Both the position numbers and the translations under genes were made by a program. Below are positions 22,417 through 31,597 of a stretch of 44,912 nucleotides of DNA, piece by piece. The stretch is from an uncultured Bacteroidales bacterium (GTDB lineage: Bacteria > Bacteroidota > Bacteroidia > Bacteroidales > P3). The stretch's first letter is position 1. Each line of letters begins with the position of its first letter. The stretch is from the NCBI GenBank assembly GCA_900315935.1, contig ONBB01000014.1, positions 1-44,912 of the forward strand. Reading direction: 5' to 3'. The notes under the pieces were generated by a model. It worked only from the letters and a program-made list of their open reading frames with translations. It was not told the origin of the DNA and searched no databases.

Positions 22417-24468
22417 ATGGCAAACCAACAACAGAACCCTACGCCTCCGAAGCAACCCCAGGGCAAGCGCCCCAAGGTCGCGCGCGTACTATTTATTATA
22501 TATGGCGTCATTATGCTGGCCCTCATCTTCGGCTTTTTCGGCGGCAAGGGAGCCAGCAAGGTGCCCGCCGACTGGGCCAAGCTGGAGTATATCCTCGAGC
22601 GTGGCGACTATGAGAGCATCACCGTCGTCAACAAGGAGATGGCCGAAATCAAGGTCAAGCCCGAGGCCATCAAGACCGACAGCACCTACCGCGAGTTGCA
22701 GAATTATTCCATCACCGGCCAGGCAGCGCCGGCCGGCATCTACACCCTCAATGTCGGCGACCTCGACCACTTCGACAAGGAACTGGCCCGCATCGAGGAG
22801 AAGACCGGCGTGCATGTCAGCTATAAAATCGACACCCGCAGCAACGCCCTGCGCGAGATGCTCATCTGGTTCGGCCCGCTGCTGCTCTTCATGCTCTTCT
22901 TCTGGGGCATGAGTGCCTACGCCCGCAAGCAGATGGGCGGCGAGGGCGGCGGCCTCGGCGGCATGTTCGGCTTCGGCCGCAGCAATGTCAAGCAATACGA
23001 CGCCACCAAGCAGAACAACGTAACCTTCAAGGACGTGGCCGGCCTGGCCGGTGCCAAGGAGGAGGTGATGGAGGTGGTGGATTTCCTCAAGAATCCCAAG
23101 CACTACACCGACCTCGGCGGCAAGATACCCAAGGGCGTCCTTCTCGTAGGCCCTCCGGGCACGGGCAAGACCCTGCTGGCCAAGGCTGTGGCCGGCGAGG
23201 CGGGCGTGCCTTTCTTCTCCATGAGCGGTTCCGACTTCGTCGAGATGTTCGTCGGTGTCGGTGCCTCGCGTGTGCGTGGACTCTTTGAGGAGGCCAAGAA
23301 GAAGTCGCCCTGCATTGTGTTTATAGATGAAATCGACGCCGTCGGCCGTGCGCGCGGCGGCCGTGGCTTCACCGGCGGCAACGACGAGCGCGAGAACACC
23401 CTCAACCAGCTGCTGACCGAGATGGACGGCTTCTCCAGCGGCACCAACGTCATTGTGCTGGCCGCCACCAACCGCGCCGACGTGCTCGACAAGGCGCTGA
23501 TGCGCGCCGGCCGTTTCGACCGCCAGATTTATGTGGAACTGCCTGACATCGAGGAGCGAAAGGCCATCTTCGCTGTCCACATGCAGAAACTCAAGCTTAA
23601 TACCGACGAGCAGAGTGAGGGCTATGTGGACCGCGACTTCCTGGCCAAGCAGACCCCCGGTTTCAGCGGTGCCGACATCGCCAACGTGTGCAACGAGGCC
23701 GCCCTGGTGGCAGCCCGCAAGAACAAGAAATTCATTGAGAAACAGGACTTCCTCGATGCCGTGGACCGCATCGTCGGCGGTCTCGAGAAACGCACCAAGG
23801 TGCTTTCGGAGACCGAGAAGCGCACCATCGCCTACCACGAGAGCGGCCACGCCTCGGTATCGTGGCTGCTGCAGTGGGCGCACCCGCTGGTCAAAGTAAC
23901 CATCGTGCCGCGCGGCAAGGCCCTCGGCGCCGCCTGGTACCTGCCGGAGGAGCGCCAGATTACCACCTACGAGCAGATGTTCGACGAGATGACCTCCCTC
24001 ATGGCCGGCCGCGCTAGCGAGGAGATAGTCTTCGGCAAGATCTCCACCGGCGCCCTCAACGACATCGAGCGTGCCACCAAGATGGCCCAAGCCTTGGTAA
24101 CCTACTACGGCATGAGCCCCGAGGTGGGCAACATCAGCTTCTATGACTCTTCGGGTCAGAGCGAGTGGGGATTGACAAAACCCTTCTCCGAGAAGACTGC
24201 CGAGACCATCGACGCCGAGGTGCGCCGCATGGTCGAGGAAGCCTACGCCAAGGCCAAGGAGCTCATCCTCAACCACCGCGACCAGCTCGACCAGCTGGCC
24301 ACCCAGCTCTACGACAAGGAGGTGCTCTTCCGCGAGGACCTGGAGCGCATCTATGGGCCCCGCCCCTGGGACGAAGATCCTAAGGCGCTGCCCGCCTCGT
24401 CCGATAATCCTGAAGAATCTGGATCCTCCGAAAATTCAGAGAACTCCGATAATTCCATAGAACAATGA
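22417..24468 (+). CDS. ftsH: ATP-dependent zinc metalloprotease FtsH
   Basis: A 683-aa inner-membrane protease. Two membrane segments ([20 protein letters not shown] and [21 protein letters not shown]) flank a periplasmic domain. The AAA module has Walker A GPPGTGKT (245-252), Walker [14 protein letters not shown] and the second region of homology ([20 protein letters not shown]). The zinc site HESGH is at 474-478. It degrades damaged membrane proteins and regulatory factors. The tail (about 660-683) is low-complexity Ser/Glu/Asn ([13 protein letters not shown]). It overlaps cdsA by four bases. Confidence 0.97.
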   Translation: MANQQQNPTPPKQPQGKRPKVARVLFIIYGVIMLALIFGFFGGKGASKVPADWAKLEYILERGDYESITVVNKEMAEIKVKPEAIKTDSTYRELQNYSITGQAAPAGIYTLNVGDLDHFDKELARIEEKTGVHVSYKIDTRSNALREMLIWFGPLLLFMLFFWGMSAYARKQMGGEGGGLGGMFGFGRSNVKQYDATKQNNVTFKDVAGLAGAKEEVMEVVDFLKNPKHYTDLGGKIPKGVLLVGPPGTGKTLLAKAVAGEAGVPFFSMSGSDFVEMFVGVGASRVRGLFEEAKKKSPCIVFIDEIDAVGRARGGRGFTGGNDERENTLNQLLTEMDGFSSGTNVIVLAATNRADVLDKALMRAGRFDRQIYVELPDIEERKAIFAVHMQKLKLNTDEQSEGYVDRDFLAKQTPGFSGADIANVCNEAALVAARKNKKFIEKQDFLDAVDRIVGGLEKRTKVLSETEKRTIAYHESGHASVSWLLQWAHPLVKVTIVPRGKALGAAWYLPEERQITTYEQMFDEMTSLMAGRASEEIVFGKISTGALNDIERATKMAQALVTYYGMSPEVGNISFYDSSGQSEWGLTKPFSEKTAETIDAEVRRMVEEAYAKAKELILNHRDQLDQLATQLYDKEVLFREDLERIYGPRPWDEDPKALPASSDNPEESGSSENSENSDNSIEQ

Positions 24469-25310
24469 AGACCTTCTGGATACGCACTGCCTCGGCGGCA
24501 GTCTATGTGCTGCTCTTCCTCGGCACCCTCTACAGCGGCCGCCTCACCGGCAACGCCCTGCTCGGACAGCTCCTTTTCGGCGCCTTCCTGCTTTTTGTGG
24601 CGGTGGGCTGCACATTTGAGTTCTTCCGCATGGTGAAACAGCAAGGGGCCACGCCCTGCCGTCCGCTAGGCTACCTCTACGCCGCGGCCACCATCCTGGT
24701 TTTCGTGGCCGTGCCGTTCCTGGGGCTGAAAGCCTTCGGATTGATGCTGATGGCCTATATGCTCTTCCCTGCCTTGTTCGGCCTCTCGGCCATCGTGCAG
24801 CTGTGGCACCACAGCGAGCAGCCTTTACGCGAGGCCGCCTACACGATGGTGCCTATGCTCTATGCCGCCCTGCCGCTGGCGCTGATGACGGTGCTGGTGG
24901 GCGACTTGGGCGAGCACGCCCTGCTGATGGTGGTGGCCATGGTGTGGGTCAACGACAGCGGTGCCTACATCGGTGGTTCGCTCTTCGGCAAGCACAAGAT
25001 GTGGATGCGCCACTCGCCCGGCAAGACCTGGGAGGGCACCGCCTTCGGTGTGCTGGTTACCCTGGTGCTGGCTTACTTCGTCGGTCCGCTGTTGGTGCCC
25101 AGCGTTGCTTGGTACCATTGGCTGGTGCTGGCACTTATCTGCTCTGTTGCCGGAACATTGGGCGACCTCGTCGAGAGCATGCTCAAGCGCTCCGTCGGTG
25201 TCAAGGACAGCGGCAACATTATGCCCGGCCACGGCGGCTTCCTCGACCGCTTCGACAGCCTCCTGGTCATCCTGCCATTTGTTTGTGTTTATCTTTCTTT
25301 AGCCCTATGA
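24465..25310 (+). CDS. cdsA: Phosphatidate cytidylyltransferase
   Basis: A 281-aa polytopic protein with about eight membrane helices and the C-terminal CDP-alcohol signature (GDLVESMLKRSVGVKDSGNIMPGHGGFLDRFDSLL). It turns phosphatidic acid and CTP into CDP-diacylglycerol, the precursor of phosphatidylethanolamine. Overlaps ftsH and psd by four bases on each side. Confidence 0.96.
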   Translation: MKTFWIRTASAAVYVLLFLGTLYSGRLTGNALLGQLLFGAFLLFVAVGCTFEFFRMVKQQGATPCRPLGYLYAAATILVFVAVPFLGLKAFGLMLMAYMLFPALFGLSAIVQLWHHSEQPLREAAYTMVPMLYAALPLALMTVLVGDLGEHALLMVVAMVWVNDSGAYIGGSLFGKHKMWMRHSPGKTWEGTAFGVLVTLVLAYFVGPLLVPSVAWYHWLVLALICSVAGTLGDLVESMLKRSVGVKDSGNIMPGHGGFLDRFDSLLVILPFVCVYLSLAL

Positions 25311-25966
25311 AAATACATCGCGAAGGTAAAAATATCATTCTTCTTACGGCCGGCGTCATCTTTGTGGTGATGCTGCTGATGCTCCTCTTTGTCAAGGAAT
25401 GGATGTGGCTGCACTATCTTTTCCTGGCGGGACTGGTGGTCTTCGGACTGCTGATTACCGCCTTTTTCCGCATCCCGCGCCGCATCTTCACCGTGAGTCC
25501 GACTGAGCTGGTGGCACCCGCCGACGGCACTATCGTCGCCATCGAGCAGGTCTACGAGAAACATTACCTCAAGGCCGACTGCATGATGGTCTCCATCTTC
25601 ATGTCGGCAGCCGACGTGCACGTCAACCGCTACCCCTGCGACGCCACCGTCGAGTACGCCAAGGTGCGCCACGGCAACTACTTCGTCGCCTCCTACCCCA
25701 AGAGTTCCGAACTCAATGAGCGCACCGAGGTGGGCCTGCTGCTCCCCGGCGGCCAGCGCATACTGCTGCGTCAGGTAGCCGGCGTCATGGCGCGCCGCAT
25801 CGTCTGCTATGCCAAGGAAGGCGAGCAGGTGAAGCAGAACCAGGAGATGGGTTTCATCAAGTTCGGTTCCCGCGTCGACATCTTCCTTCCGCTCGACTTC
25901 ACCATCAACGTCGGCCTGCAGGACAAAGTAAGAAACGGCATCAGCCCCATCGCGGAAATAGCATGA
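25307..25966 (+). CDS. psd: Phosphatidylserine decarboxylase, short (archaeal-like) type
   Basis: A 219-aa protein with two N-terminal membrane helices (IILLTAGVIFVVMLLMLLFV, YLFLAGLVVFGLLITAFF), VAPADGTI, DVHVNRYP, and the FGSR self-cleavage site near the C-terminus (Gly-Ser, which yields the pyruvoyl group). It makes phosphatidylethanolamine from phosphatidylserine, downstream of CdsA in the same pathway and operon. It overlaps the pseudouridine synthase gene by four bases. Confidence 0.93.
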   Translation: MKIHREGKNIILLTAGVIFVVMLLMLLFVKEWMWLHYLFLAGLVVFGLLITAFFRIPRRIFTVSPTELVAPADGTIVAIEQVYEKHYLKADCMMVSIFMSAADVHVNRYPCDATVEYAKVRHGNYFVASYPKSSELNERTEVGLLLPGGQRILLRQVAGVMARRIVCYAKEGEQVKQNQEMGFIKFGSRVDIFLPLDFTINVGLQDKVRNGISPIAEIA

Positions 25967-26646
25967 CCTTCAGCCCCGACCAGATACTCTACGAGGACAA
26001 CCACCTGATGGCCGTCAACAAGCTCCCCGGACAGATTTGCCAGGGGGACAAGACGGGCGACGCGGCGCTGACCGACCTGGTGAAAGCCTTTATCAAGGAG
26101 CGCGACCACAAGCCCGGGCAGGTCTACTGCGGCCTCATCCACCGCATCGACCGCCCCGTCTCCGGCGTGGTGCTGCTGGCCAAGACCTCCAAGGCGTTGA
26201 GCCGCATGGTCGACAAGGTGCGCACGCGCGACTTCGAGAAGCATTACTGGGCCGTGGTCCGCAATGCTCCGCCCCGGCGCGAGGGCGTGCTCGAGAACTG
26301 GCTCGTCAAGCGCGAGCAGCTCAACAAGTCATACTGTGTCTCCAACGGGCAGCCCGGCGCCAAGCTGGCACGCCTCACCTACCGCGAAATCGCTGTCTCC
26401 GAAGGCGGCTACCACCTGCTCGACATCAACCTCCACACCGGCCGGCACCACCAGATACGCTGCCAGCTGGCCAACATCGGGTGCCCCATCAAGGGCGACC
26501 TCAAGTACGGCGCACCGCGCTCCAACCCCGACGGCTCCATCTCGCTGCACGCCAGGCAGATCACCTTCCAGCATCCTGTGCGCGACGAGCTCGTTACCAT
26601 CACCGCCCCAAAAATCGAAATAGAATCTATTTTTAACCTAAAATAA
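25963..26646 (+). CDS. RluA-family pseudouridine synthase
   Basis: A 227-aa cytosolic enzyme with HRIDRPVSGVVLLAKTSKAL, carrying the catalytic Asp of the RluA family (R-x-D-x-x-T/V-S-G), and LLDINLHTGRHHQIRCQLA. It has no S4 domain, so it is a short form. It isomerises uridine in rRNA or tRNA; the target position cannot be read. Last gene of the 19301-26646 run. Confidence 0.93.
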   Translation: MTFSPDQILYEDNHLMAVNKLPGQICQGDKTGDAALTDLVKAFIKERDHKPGQVYCGLIHRIDRPVSGVVLLAKTSKALSRMVDKVRTRDFEKHYWAVVRNAPPRREGVLENWLVKREQLNKSYCVSNGQPGAKLARLTYREIAVSEGGYHLLDINLHTGRHHQIRCQLANIGCPIKGDLKYGAPRSNPDGSISLHARQITFQHPVRDELVTITAPKIEIESIFNLK

Positions 26647-26650
26647 CATA

Positions 26651-26728
26651 AATGTACCATATCCTTCCATAAGCTACCACGGTCGAAGTATTCCCCTACC
26701 GTTCCCCTACCATTCCCCTAGAGAACCC
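26651..26728 (+). repeat. 78-bp dispersed repeat, copy 1
   Basis: Starts AATGTACCATA, continues CTTCCATAAGCT, then three TTCCCCTA-type units, ending TAGAGAACCC. It aligns without gaps and at about 80% identity to 31503-31580. It lies between the pseudouridine synthase and the C25 peptidase. Confidence 0.7.
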
Positions 26729-26768
26729 TGACAAATATCATAGAAAATAAACATAATTTAACATAAAA

Positions 26769-29138
26769 ATGACAAAAAAAGCCCTCTGCGCCCTATTCTT
26801 GGCCTCCGCCACCCTGGCAGCCAGCGCACAGCAAATCCTTGAGGACAACCTCCAGCGCCTACAGGTGCGCTACGAGACGCCCTCGGTTCATTTTACCAGC
26901 ATGTCCCTCGACGGCCAGAAGTACGCCGCCCTCAACCTCGATGGGTACACCCTCGGCGGCGAGGTGGGCGCACCGGCACTGCCCGTCATGAGCCGCTACA
27001 TCGCCACCCCCTTCTGCTCCGGCATCGAGGTGTCGGTGGCGAATGCCGTCTACGACACCTTCCAGCTCAGCGAAGCCAACTTCCAGTTCTACCCCATGCA
27101 GCCCGCCCGTAGCAAGAGCGACAGCGTGCATCGCACCGCCTTCGACCGCGGGCGTTATGCCACCGACGCCCCCTACGGTATGCCGCTGGCCACGGTCCAG
27201 CCCCTCGGCATCGAGCGCGACCGCAACCTTGCACGCCTCTCCTTCGCGCCCGTAACGGTCAATCCCGTCAGCGGTCAGGTCATCGTCTGCCGCAGTGCCG
27301 ACATCACGGTTAGCTACATCGCCCCCGATGTCCAGCGCACCCTCGACCACTATGCCCTCCACCACACGCCCGCCTTCGTCTCCACCGCCACCCTCAACGC
27401 ACCCTTCGCCAAGGCCACCGTCATGAAGGCCCCGCTCCGCATGCTCATCGTGGCCGGCGATATCAACGGCATTCGCCAGAGCCACTCCCTGCATCGCTTT
27501 GTCGAGTGGAAGCGCAGCCAGGGTATGCTTGTCGACGTGCTTTACACGTCCGACCTCTCCTCCAACACCACCTCCGCCATCGCAACCGCCATCAAGCAGT
27601 ACAACATCGAGGCCACCGCGGAAAACCCCGCCCCCACCTATCTCATCCTTATCGGCGACCACGCCCAGTTGCCCGCTTTCGATTGCCAGCTCTCCTACGA
27701 AAACCAGATAGCTTACGGTTGGTCCGGCCTCAATGACCATGTTTCCGACCACTACTATACCACCTGGACTGACGACAACATCCGCGACTGCTACCTCGGC
27801 CGTTTCTCTGTTACCGACACCAACCAGCTCAACAACATCATCAACAAGACCCTCCTATACGAGAAATATGAGTTTGCCGACGACAGCTATCTCGCCCGCG
27901 CTGTCCTCATTGCCGGTGTCGACAATGGCCGTAACACCGACCGCAATGACAATGCATGGCGTTGCGCCGACCCCACCATGGACTATGTCGCCCGCTACTA
28001 CATCAATGCCGCCAACGGCTACTCCGATGTTACCTATTACAAGAACAACACCGCCTTCGCCCCTGCCGGCGTTACCGTTACCGGCAGCTCGCAGGATGGT
28101 GGCACCAGTGCCATCCTCCGCGCTCTCTATGACGAGGGCATCGGCTGGATCAACTACAGTGCCCACGGCTTCGAGCGTGGTTGGGGCTCCCCCCAGTTCT
28201 ACAACAATGAGGTGAACCAGATGACCAACAACGGCAAGCCCTCCTTCATGATTGGCAACTGCTGTCTCTCCAACCACTTCAACACCAATGCCTGCTTTGG
28301 CGAAACACTCCTTCGCAAGGGCGGCAATGCCGGCGCCATCGGCTATATCGGCGGCACCAACTCCACCTTCTGGGATCAGGACTTCTACTTCTCGGTCGGT
28401 GTGCGCAACAATATCAGCAACACGATGAATGCCTCCTACGACGCGGCCAACCTGGGCTCCTACGACCGCCTCTTCCACAGCCACGGCGAGTCCTTCTCCA
28501 GCCACGCCATCACCGCCGGCGCCATTGTGCACTCGGGTCTCATGGCTGTCAACAGCCATAGCACCAACACCTTGGAGCGCGATATGATTGAATACTATTG
28601 GGAAATCTACGAACTCATGGGCGACCCCTCGCTCATGCCCTGGCTCGGCATCGCCTCGCAGCTCACGGCTACGGCCACGGTCTCCGACAGCGTCCTCACC
28701 GTTGAGACCGACCCCTACGCCTATGTGGCCGTGGTCGACCAGGACCTCACCCTTGTGGCCGCCGCTTTCGCCGGCCCCGTTGGCCGAGCCACCATGGAAC
28801 TGCCCGCCGGTCGCGACCTCGCCAACGCCACTATCAGCATCACCGCCCAGAACCGCAAGCCCTTCAGCATGCCTTTCAGCAGCGCCAGCGTCGGCATCGG
28901 CTCGGTCGATATGCAGGGCGTCCGCCTGGCTCCCAACCCGGCCACCGACCGCTGCGAGGTGCAGGCTGACGGCCTCAACCGCGTGCAGCTTCTCGACCTC
29001 ATGGGCCGCACCCTCATCGACCAGCCCTGCAGCGGTACCTGCACCTTGAACCTCCACGCCATCCCCTCTGGCCTCTATCTGGTGCGTATGCACACCGCCT
29101 CGGGCGTCTCCGTAAGCAAACTCCAAATTGTTAAATAG
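26769..29138 (+). CDS. Gingipain-like C25 cysteine peptidase with T9SS C-terminal domain
   Basis: A 789-aa secreted protein with signal MTKKALCALFLASATLAASAQ, a propeptide-like N-terminal domain, and a C25 catalytic domain (YLILIGDHAQLPAF, CYLGRFSVTDTNQLNNIINKTLLYE). Candidate catalytic residues are His466 (NYSAHGFERG) and Cys498/499 (IGNCCLS); the 33-residue His-Cys spacing equals that of gingipain RgpB. The last 75 residues form a type A sorting domain (APNPATDRCEVQ, VQLLDLMGRTL, LYLVRMHTASGVSVSKLQIVK). It implies a type IX secretion system elsewhere in the genome. Likely surface or released proteinase. Confidence 0.9.
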   Translation: MTKKALCALFLASATLAASAQQILEDNLQRLQVRYETPSVHFTSMSLDGQKYAALNLDGYTLGGEVGAPALPVMSRYIATPFCSGIEVSVANAVYDTFQLSEANFQFYPMQPARSKSDSVHRTAFDRGRYATDAPYGMPLATVQPLGIERDRNLARLSFAPVTVNPVSGQVIVCRSADITVSYIAPDVQRTLDHYALHHTPAFVSTATLNAPFAKATVMKAPLRMLIVAGDINGIRQSHSLHRFVEWKRSQGMLVDVLYTSDLSSNTTSAIATAIKQYNIEATAENPAPTYLILIGDHAQLPAFDCQLSYENQIAYGWSGLNDHVSDHYYTTWTDDNIRDCYLGRFSVTDTNQLNNIINKTLLYEKYEFADDSYLARAVLIAGVDNGRNTDRNDNAWRCADPTMDYVARYYINAANGYSDVTYYKNNTAFAPAGVTVTGSSQDGGTSAILRALYDEGIGWINYSAHGFERGWGSPQFYNNEVNQMTNNGKPSFMIGNCCLSNHFNTNACFGETLLRKGGNAGAIGYIGGTNSTFWDQDFYFSVGVRNNISNTMNASYDAANLGSYDRLFHSHGESFSSHAITAGAIVHSGLMAVNSHSTNTLERDMIEYYWEIYELMGDPSLMPWLGIASQLTATATVSDSVLTVETDPYAYVAVVDQDLTLVAAAFAGPVGRATMELPAGRDLANATISITAQNRKPFSMPFSSASVGIGSVDMQGVRLAPNPATDRCEVQADGLNRVQLLDLMGRTLIDQPCSGTCTLNLHAIPSGLYLVRMHTASGVSVSKLQIVK

Positions 29139-29143
29139 CCATT

Positions 29144-29866
29144 ATGAAGACAAATACAATCACGGCCCTGCTTGCCGCCGGCCTCCTGCTGGCGGCTTGC
29201 GGCGGCAAGCAGCAGAAATGGGACACCACTGGCGAACCCCGGTTGGATAATATGATTGACTCCCTCTCCTGGGCCTACGGCGTCAACTTCGCCAGCATAC
29301 TCCAGCAGGGCGCCTTCGACACCCTCGACCGCGCTGTCGTGGTCAAGGCCATCTGCCACACCCTCGATGCCAAGCCGCAACCCATGTCCGACCATGAAAT
29401 CGGCGAAGCCTTGGGCTACCTCTCCTTCTTGCAGAATAGCGTCCAGATGCGCCAGGCACAGCAGCAGTCGTCCAATGTGGATGCCCTCCAGAATGAATAC
29501 TTCGAGAACCTCAAGCGCACCAACGGCAACGTGAAAGCCCACCCTGCGGGCTTCTACTATGAGGTGTTGCGCGAAGGGCGCGGCCCCAAGGCCACGGTGG
29601 CCCAGCGCATCTGCTTCGATTATCGCAGCAAACTCCTGCTCACCGGCGAACCCTTCGACCAGTCCTACGGCCAGCGCGACTCAATCATCCACGTGGTGGG
29701 CAACCCCATGTTCCCGGGTCTGGTTGAGGGCTTCCAGCTGATGAATGCCGGCAGCCTCTACCGCTTCTACTTCCCCTACCAGCTTGCCTTCGGCGAGCGT
29801 GGCAGCGGCAGCGTGCCCGGCTTCACCCCGATGATTTACGAGATTGAGCTCCACAAGCTGATGTAG
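29144..29866 (+). CDS. FKBP-type peptidyl-prolyl isomerase, lipoprotein
   Basis: A 240-aa protein with lipoprotein signal (ITALLAAGLLLAACG), an N-terminal FKBP dimerisation-like helical region (DSLSWAYGVNFASIL), and a C-terminal FKBP domain (FYYEVLREGRGPKATVAQRICFDYRSKLLLTGEPFD, FPYQLAFGERGSGSVPGFTPMIYEIEL). It probably assists folding of exported proteins in the periplasm. It follows the C25 peptidase by five bases and may help fold it. Two bases separate its stop from the convergent decarboxylase gene. Confidence 0.9.
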   Translation: MKTNTITALLAAGLLLAACGGKQQKWDTTGEPRLDNMIDSLSWAYGVNFASILQQGAFDTLDRAVVVKAICHTLDAKPQPMSDHEIGEALGYLSFLQNSVQMRQAQQQSSNVDALQNEYFENLKRTNGNVKAHPAGFYYEVLREGRGPKATVAQRICFDYRSKLLLTGEPFDQSYGQRDSIIHVVGNPMFPGLVEGFQLMNAGSLYRFYFPYQLAFGERGSGSVPGFTPMIYEIELHKLM

Positions 29867-29868
29867 GG

Positions 29869-31269
29869 CTAGTAGCCCAGTATCTTCAGCATCGACTTGT
29901 AGCTCTGCTCTTTGGCGAATAACTTGGTAGTGTATTCGCCATTTTCGTCTTTGTCTATGATGACGTGCTTCGGCGCGGGTATCAGGCAGTGCTGTATGCC
30001 GCCGTAGCCGCCGATGCTCTCCTGGTAGGCGCCGGTGTGGAAGAAGCCGATGTACAGCGGCTCGTCCTTCTGCAGCTTGGGCAGGAAGATGGCGTTGGCG
30101 TGGCTGTCGGCGTTGTAGAAGTCCTCGCTGTCGCAGGTCAAGCCGCCCAGGAACACGCGCTGGTACTCACAGTCCCAGTGGTTCACCGGCAGCATGATGA
30201 AGCGCTGGTTGATGCCCCAGGTGTCGGGCAGGGTGGTGATGAAACTGGAGTCAATCATGTACCACAGCTCGCGGTCGTTCTGCTGCTTCTGGTCTAGGAT
30301 GCTGTAGAGCGTGGCGCCGCTCTCGCCCACGGTGAAACTGCCGAACTCGGTGAAGATGTTCGGTTCCTCCACGCCGCGCTGCGTGCAGATGTTCTTGATT
30401 TGGGCCAGTATCTCCTCGGCCATGTACTCGTAGTCGAAGTTGGCTGCCAGGCTCACTTTGCTGGGGAAACCGCCGCCGATGTTCAGCGAATCGAGTTCGG
30501 GGCATACGCGCTTGAGGTCGCAATAGACGTTCACGCATTTGGCCAGCTCGTTCCAGTAGTAGGCTGTGTCGCGGATGCCGGTGTTGATGAAGAAGTGCAG
30601 CATCTTGAAGTGGAACTTCGGATTCGGCTTGATTTGTTCCTCGAAGAATGACACGATGTCGTTGTACCGGATGCCCAGGCGCGAGGTGTAGAAGTCGAAT
30701 TTAGGCTCCTCCTCCGAGGCAATCCGGATGCCCAGTTGCATCGGCTCGTCGGCACTTTGGAGCATGCGGTCCAGCGTGTAGTATTCGTTCTTGTTGTCCA
30801 AAACGGGTATCACGTTACGGAATCCGTCGTTGAAGATATTGATGATATTCTCAATATATATGTCTTTCTTGAACCCGTTGCAGACGATGACTTTGTCTTT
30901 CTCGATGAGGCCCTGGCTGTGCAGTTCCTGGATGAGGTTGATGTCGAATGCGGAGGATGTCTCGAGGTTGATGTCGTTCTTGAGCGCCTCGCGCAGCACG
31001 AATTCAAAGTGCGACGACTTGGTGCAGTAGCAATAGTTGTACGAGCCCTGGTAGTCGGTCTTGGCGATGGCTACGTTGAACAGGCGCTTGGCGCGCTGTA
31101 TCTGCGACGAAATCTTCGGCAGGTAGGTGATTTTCAACGGCGTGCCGTACTGTTTGATGACCTCCATCAGCGGAATGTCGTGGTAGTACAGTTCGCCGTC
31201 CTCCGTGCGGAATTCGTCCTGCGGGAAGTCGAATGTCTGGTCGATCAGGTCGCGATATTTGTTTTTCAT
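29869..31269 (-). CDS. Biosynthetic arginine decarboxylase, fold type III PLP enzyme
   Basis: A 466-aa cytosolic enzyme. The PLP lysine lies in NYCYCTKSSH, the glycine-rich phosphate site is LNIGGGFPSK, EFGSFTVG follows, and the C-terminal CDSEDFYNAD and GAYQESIGGYGG provide the cross-subunit site. Length and sequence fit the short arginine decarboxylase of Bacteroidetes, which makes agmatine for polyamine synthesis; ornithine or a related substrate is not excluded. The start at 31269 follows the promoter by about 60 bases. Confidence 0.85.
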   Translation of the reverse strand: MKNKYRDLIDQTFDFPQDEFRTEDGELYYHDIPLMEVIKQYGTPLKITYLPKISSQIQRAKRLFNVAIAKTDYQGSYNYCYCTKSSHFEFVLREALKNDINLETSSAFDINLIQELHSQGLIEKDKVIVCNGFKKDIYIENIINIFNDGFRNVIPVLDNKNEYYTLDRMLQSADEPMQLGIRIASEEEPKFDFYTSRLGIRYNDIVSFFEEQIKPNPKFHFKMLHFFINTGIRDTAYYWNELAKCVNVYCDLKRVCPELDSLNIGGGFPSKVSLAANFDYEYMAEEILAQIKNICTQRGVEEPNIFTEFGSFTVGESGATLYSILDQKQQNDRELWYMIDSSFITTLPDTWGINQRFIMLPVNHWDCEYQRVFLGGLTCDSEDFYNADSHANAIFLPKLQKDEPLYIGFFHTGAYQESIGGYGGIQHCLIPAPKHVIIDKDENGEYTTKLFAKEQSYKSMLKILGY

Positions 31270-31330
31270 AGCAACTAAATTGATTAATTTACAATATTTT
31301 CGCCAATCCGACTCACTTGGATTGGTTTTG

Positions 31331-31338
31331 CAAAGATA
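31331..31338 (-). promoter_or_regulatory. Promoter of the arginine decarboxylase gene
   Basis: Minus-strand TATCTTTG about 62 bases upstream of the start codon. Confidence 0.7.
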
Positions 31339-31502
31339 CAACTAATTTGGTTAGTTTGTGAATTATTTTTCAATTTTTCAGTTTTTTTTATGTTTTCTCG
31401 GCCCGTGAAAATGGACAAATCTCACCCGCCGATAGGGGGATGATGGTGTGCTGGTTTGTAAATTATTGGAAACGAGCGTTTTAGATATATGTAGGATGCA
31501 TT

Positions 31503-31580
31503 AATGTACCATAAACTTCCATAAGCTTCCAGTGCCTTTGTATTCCCCTAGAGAGTCCCTACCGTTCCCCTAGAGAACCC
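31503..31580 (+). repeat. 78-bp dispersed repeat, copy 2
   Basis: Same length and layout as 26651-26728. Here it lies between the decarboxylase promoter and the 3' end of the sugar transferase gene. The rest of 31339-31502 shows no gene. Confidence 0.7.
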
Positions 31581-31597
31581 GTGGAGGGTGGGGAAGG

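Noticed and set aside
29864-29880. GGGCTA-G-TAGCCC palindrome at the convergent stops of the FKBP and decarboxylase genes
   Set aside because: It lacks a T tract on either side and consists largely of the two stop codons; not called a terminator.
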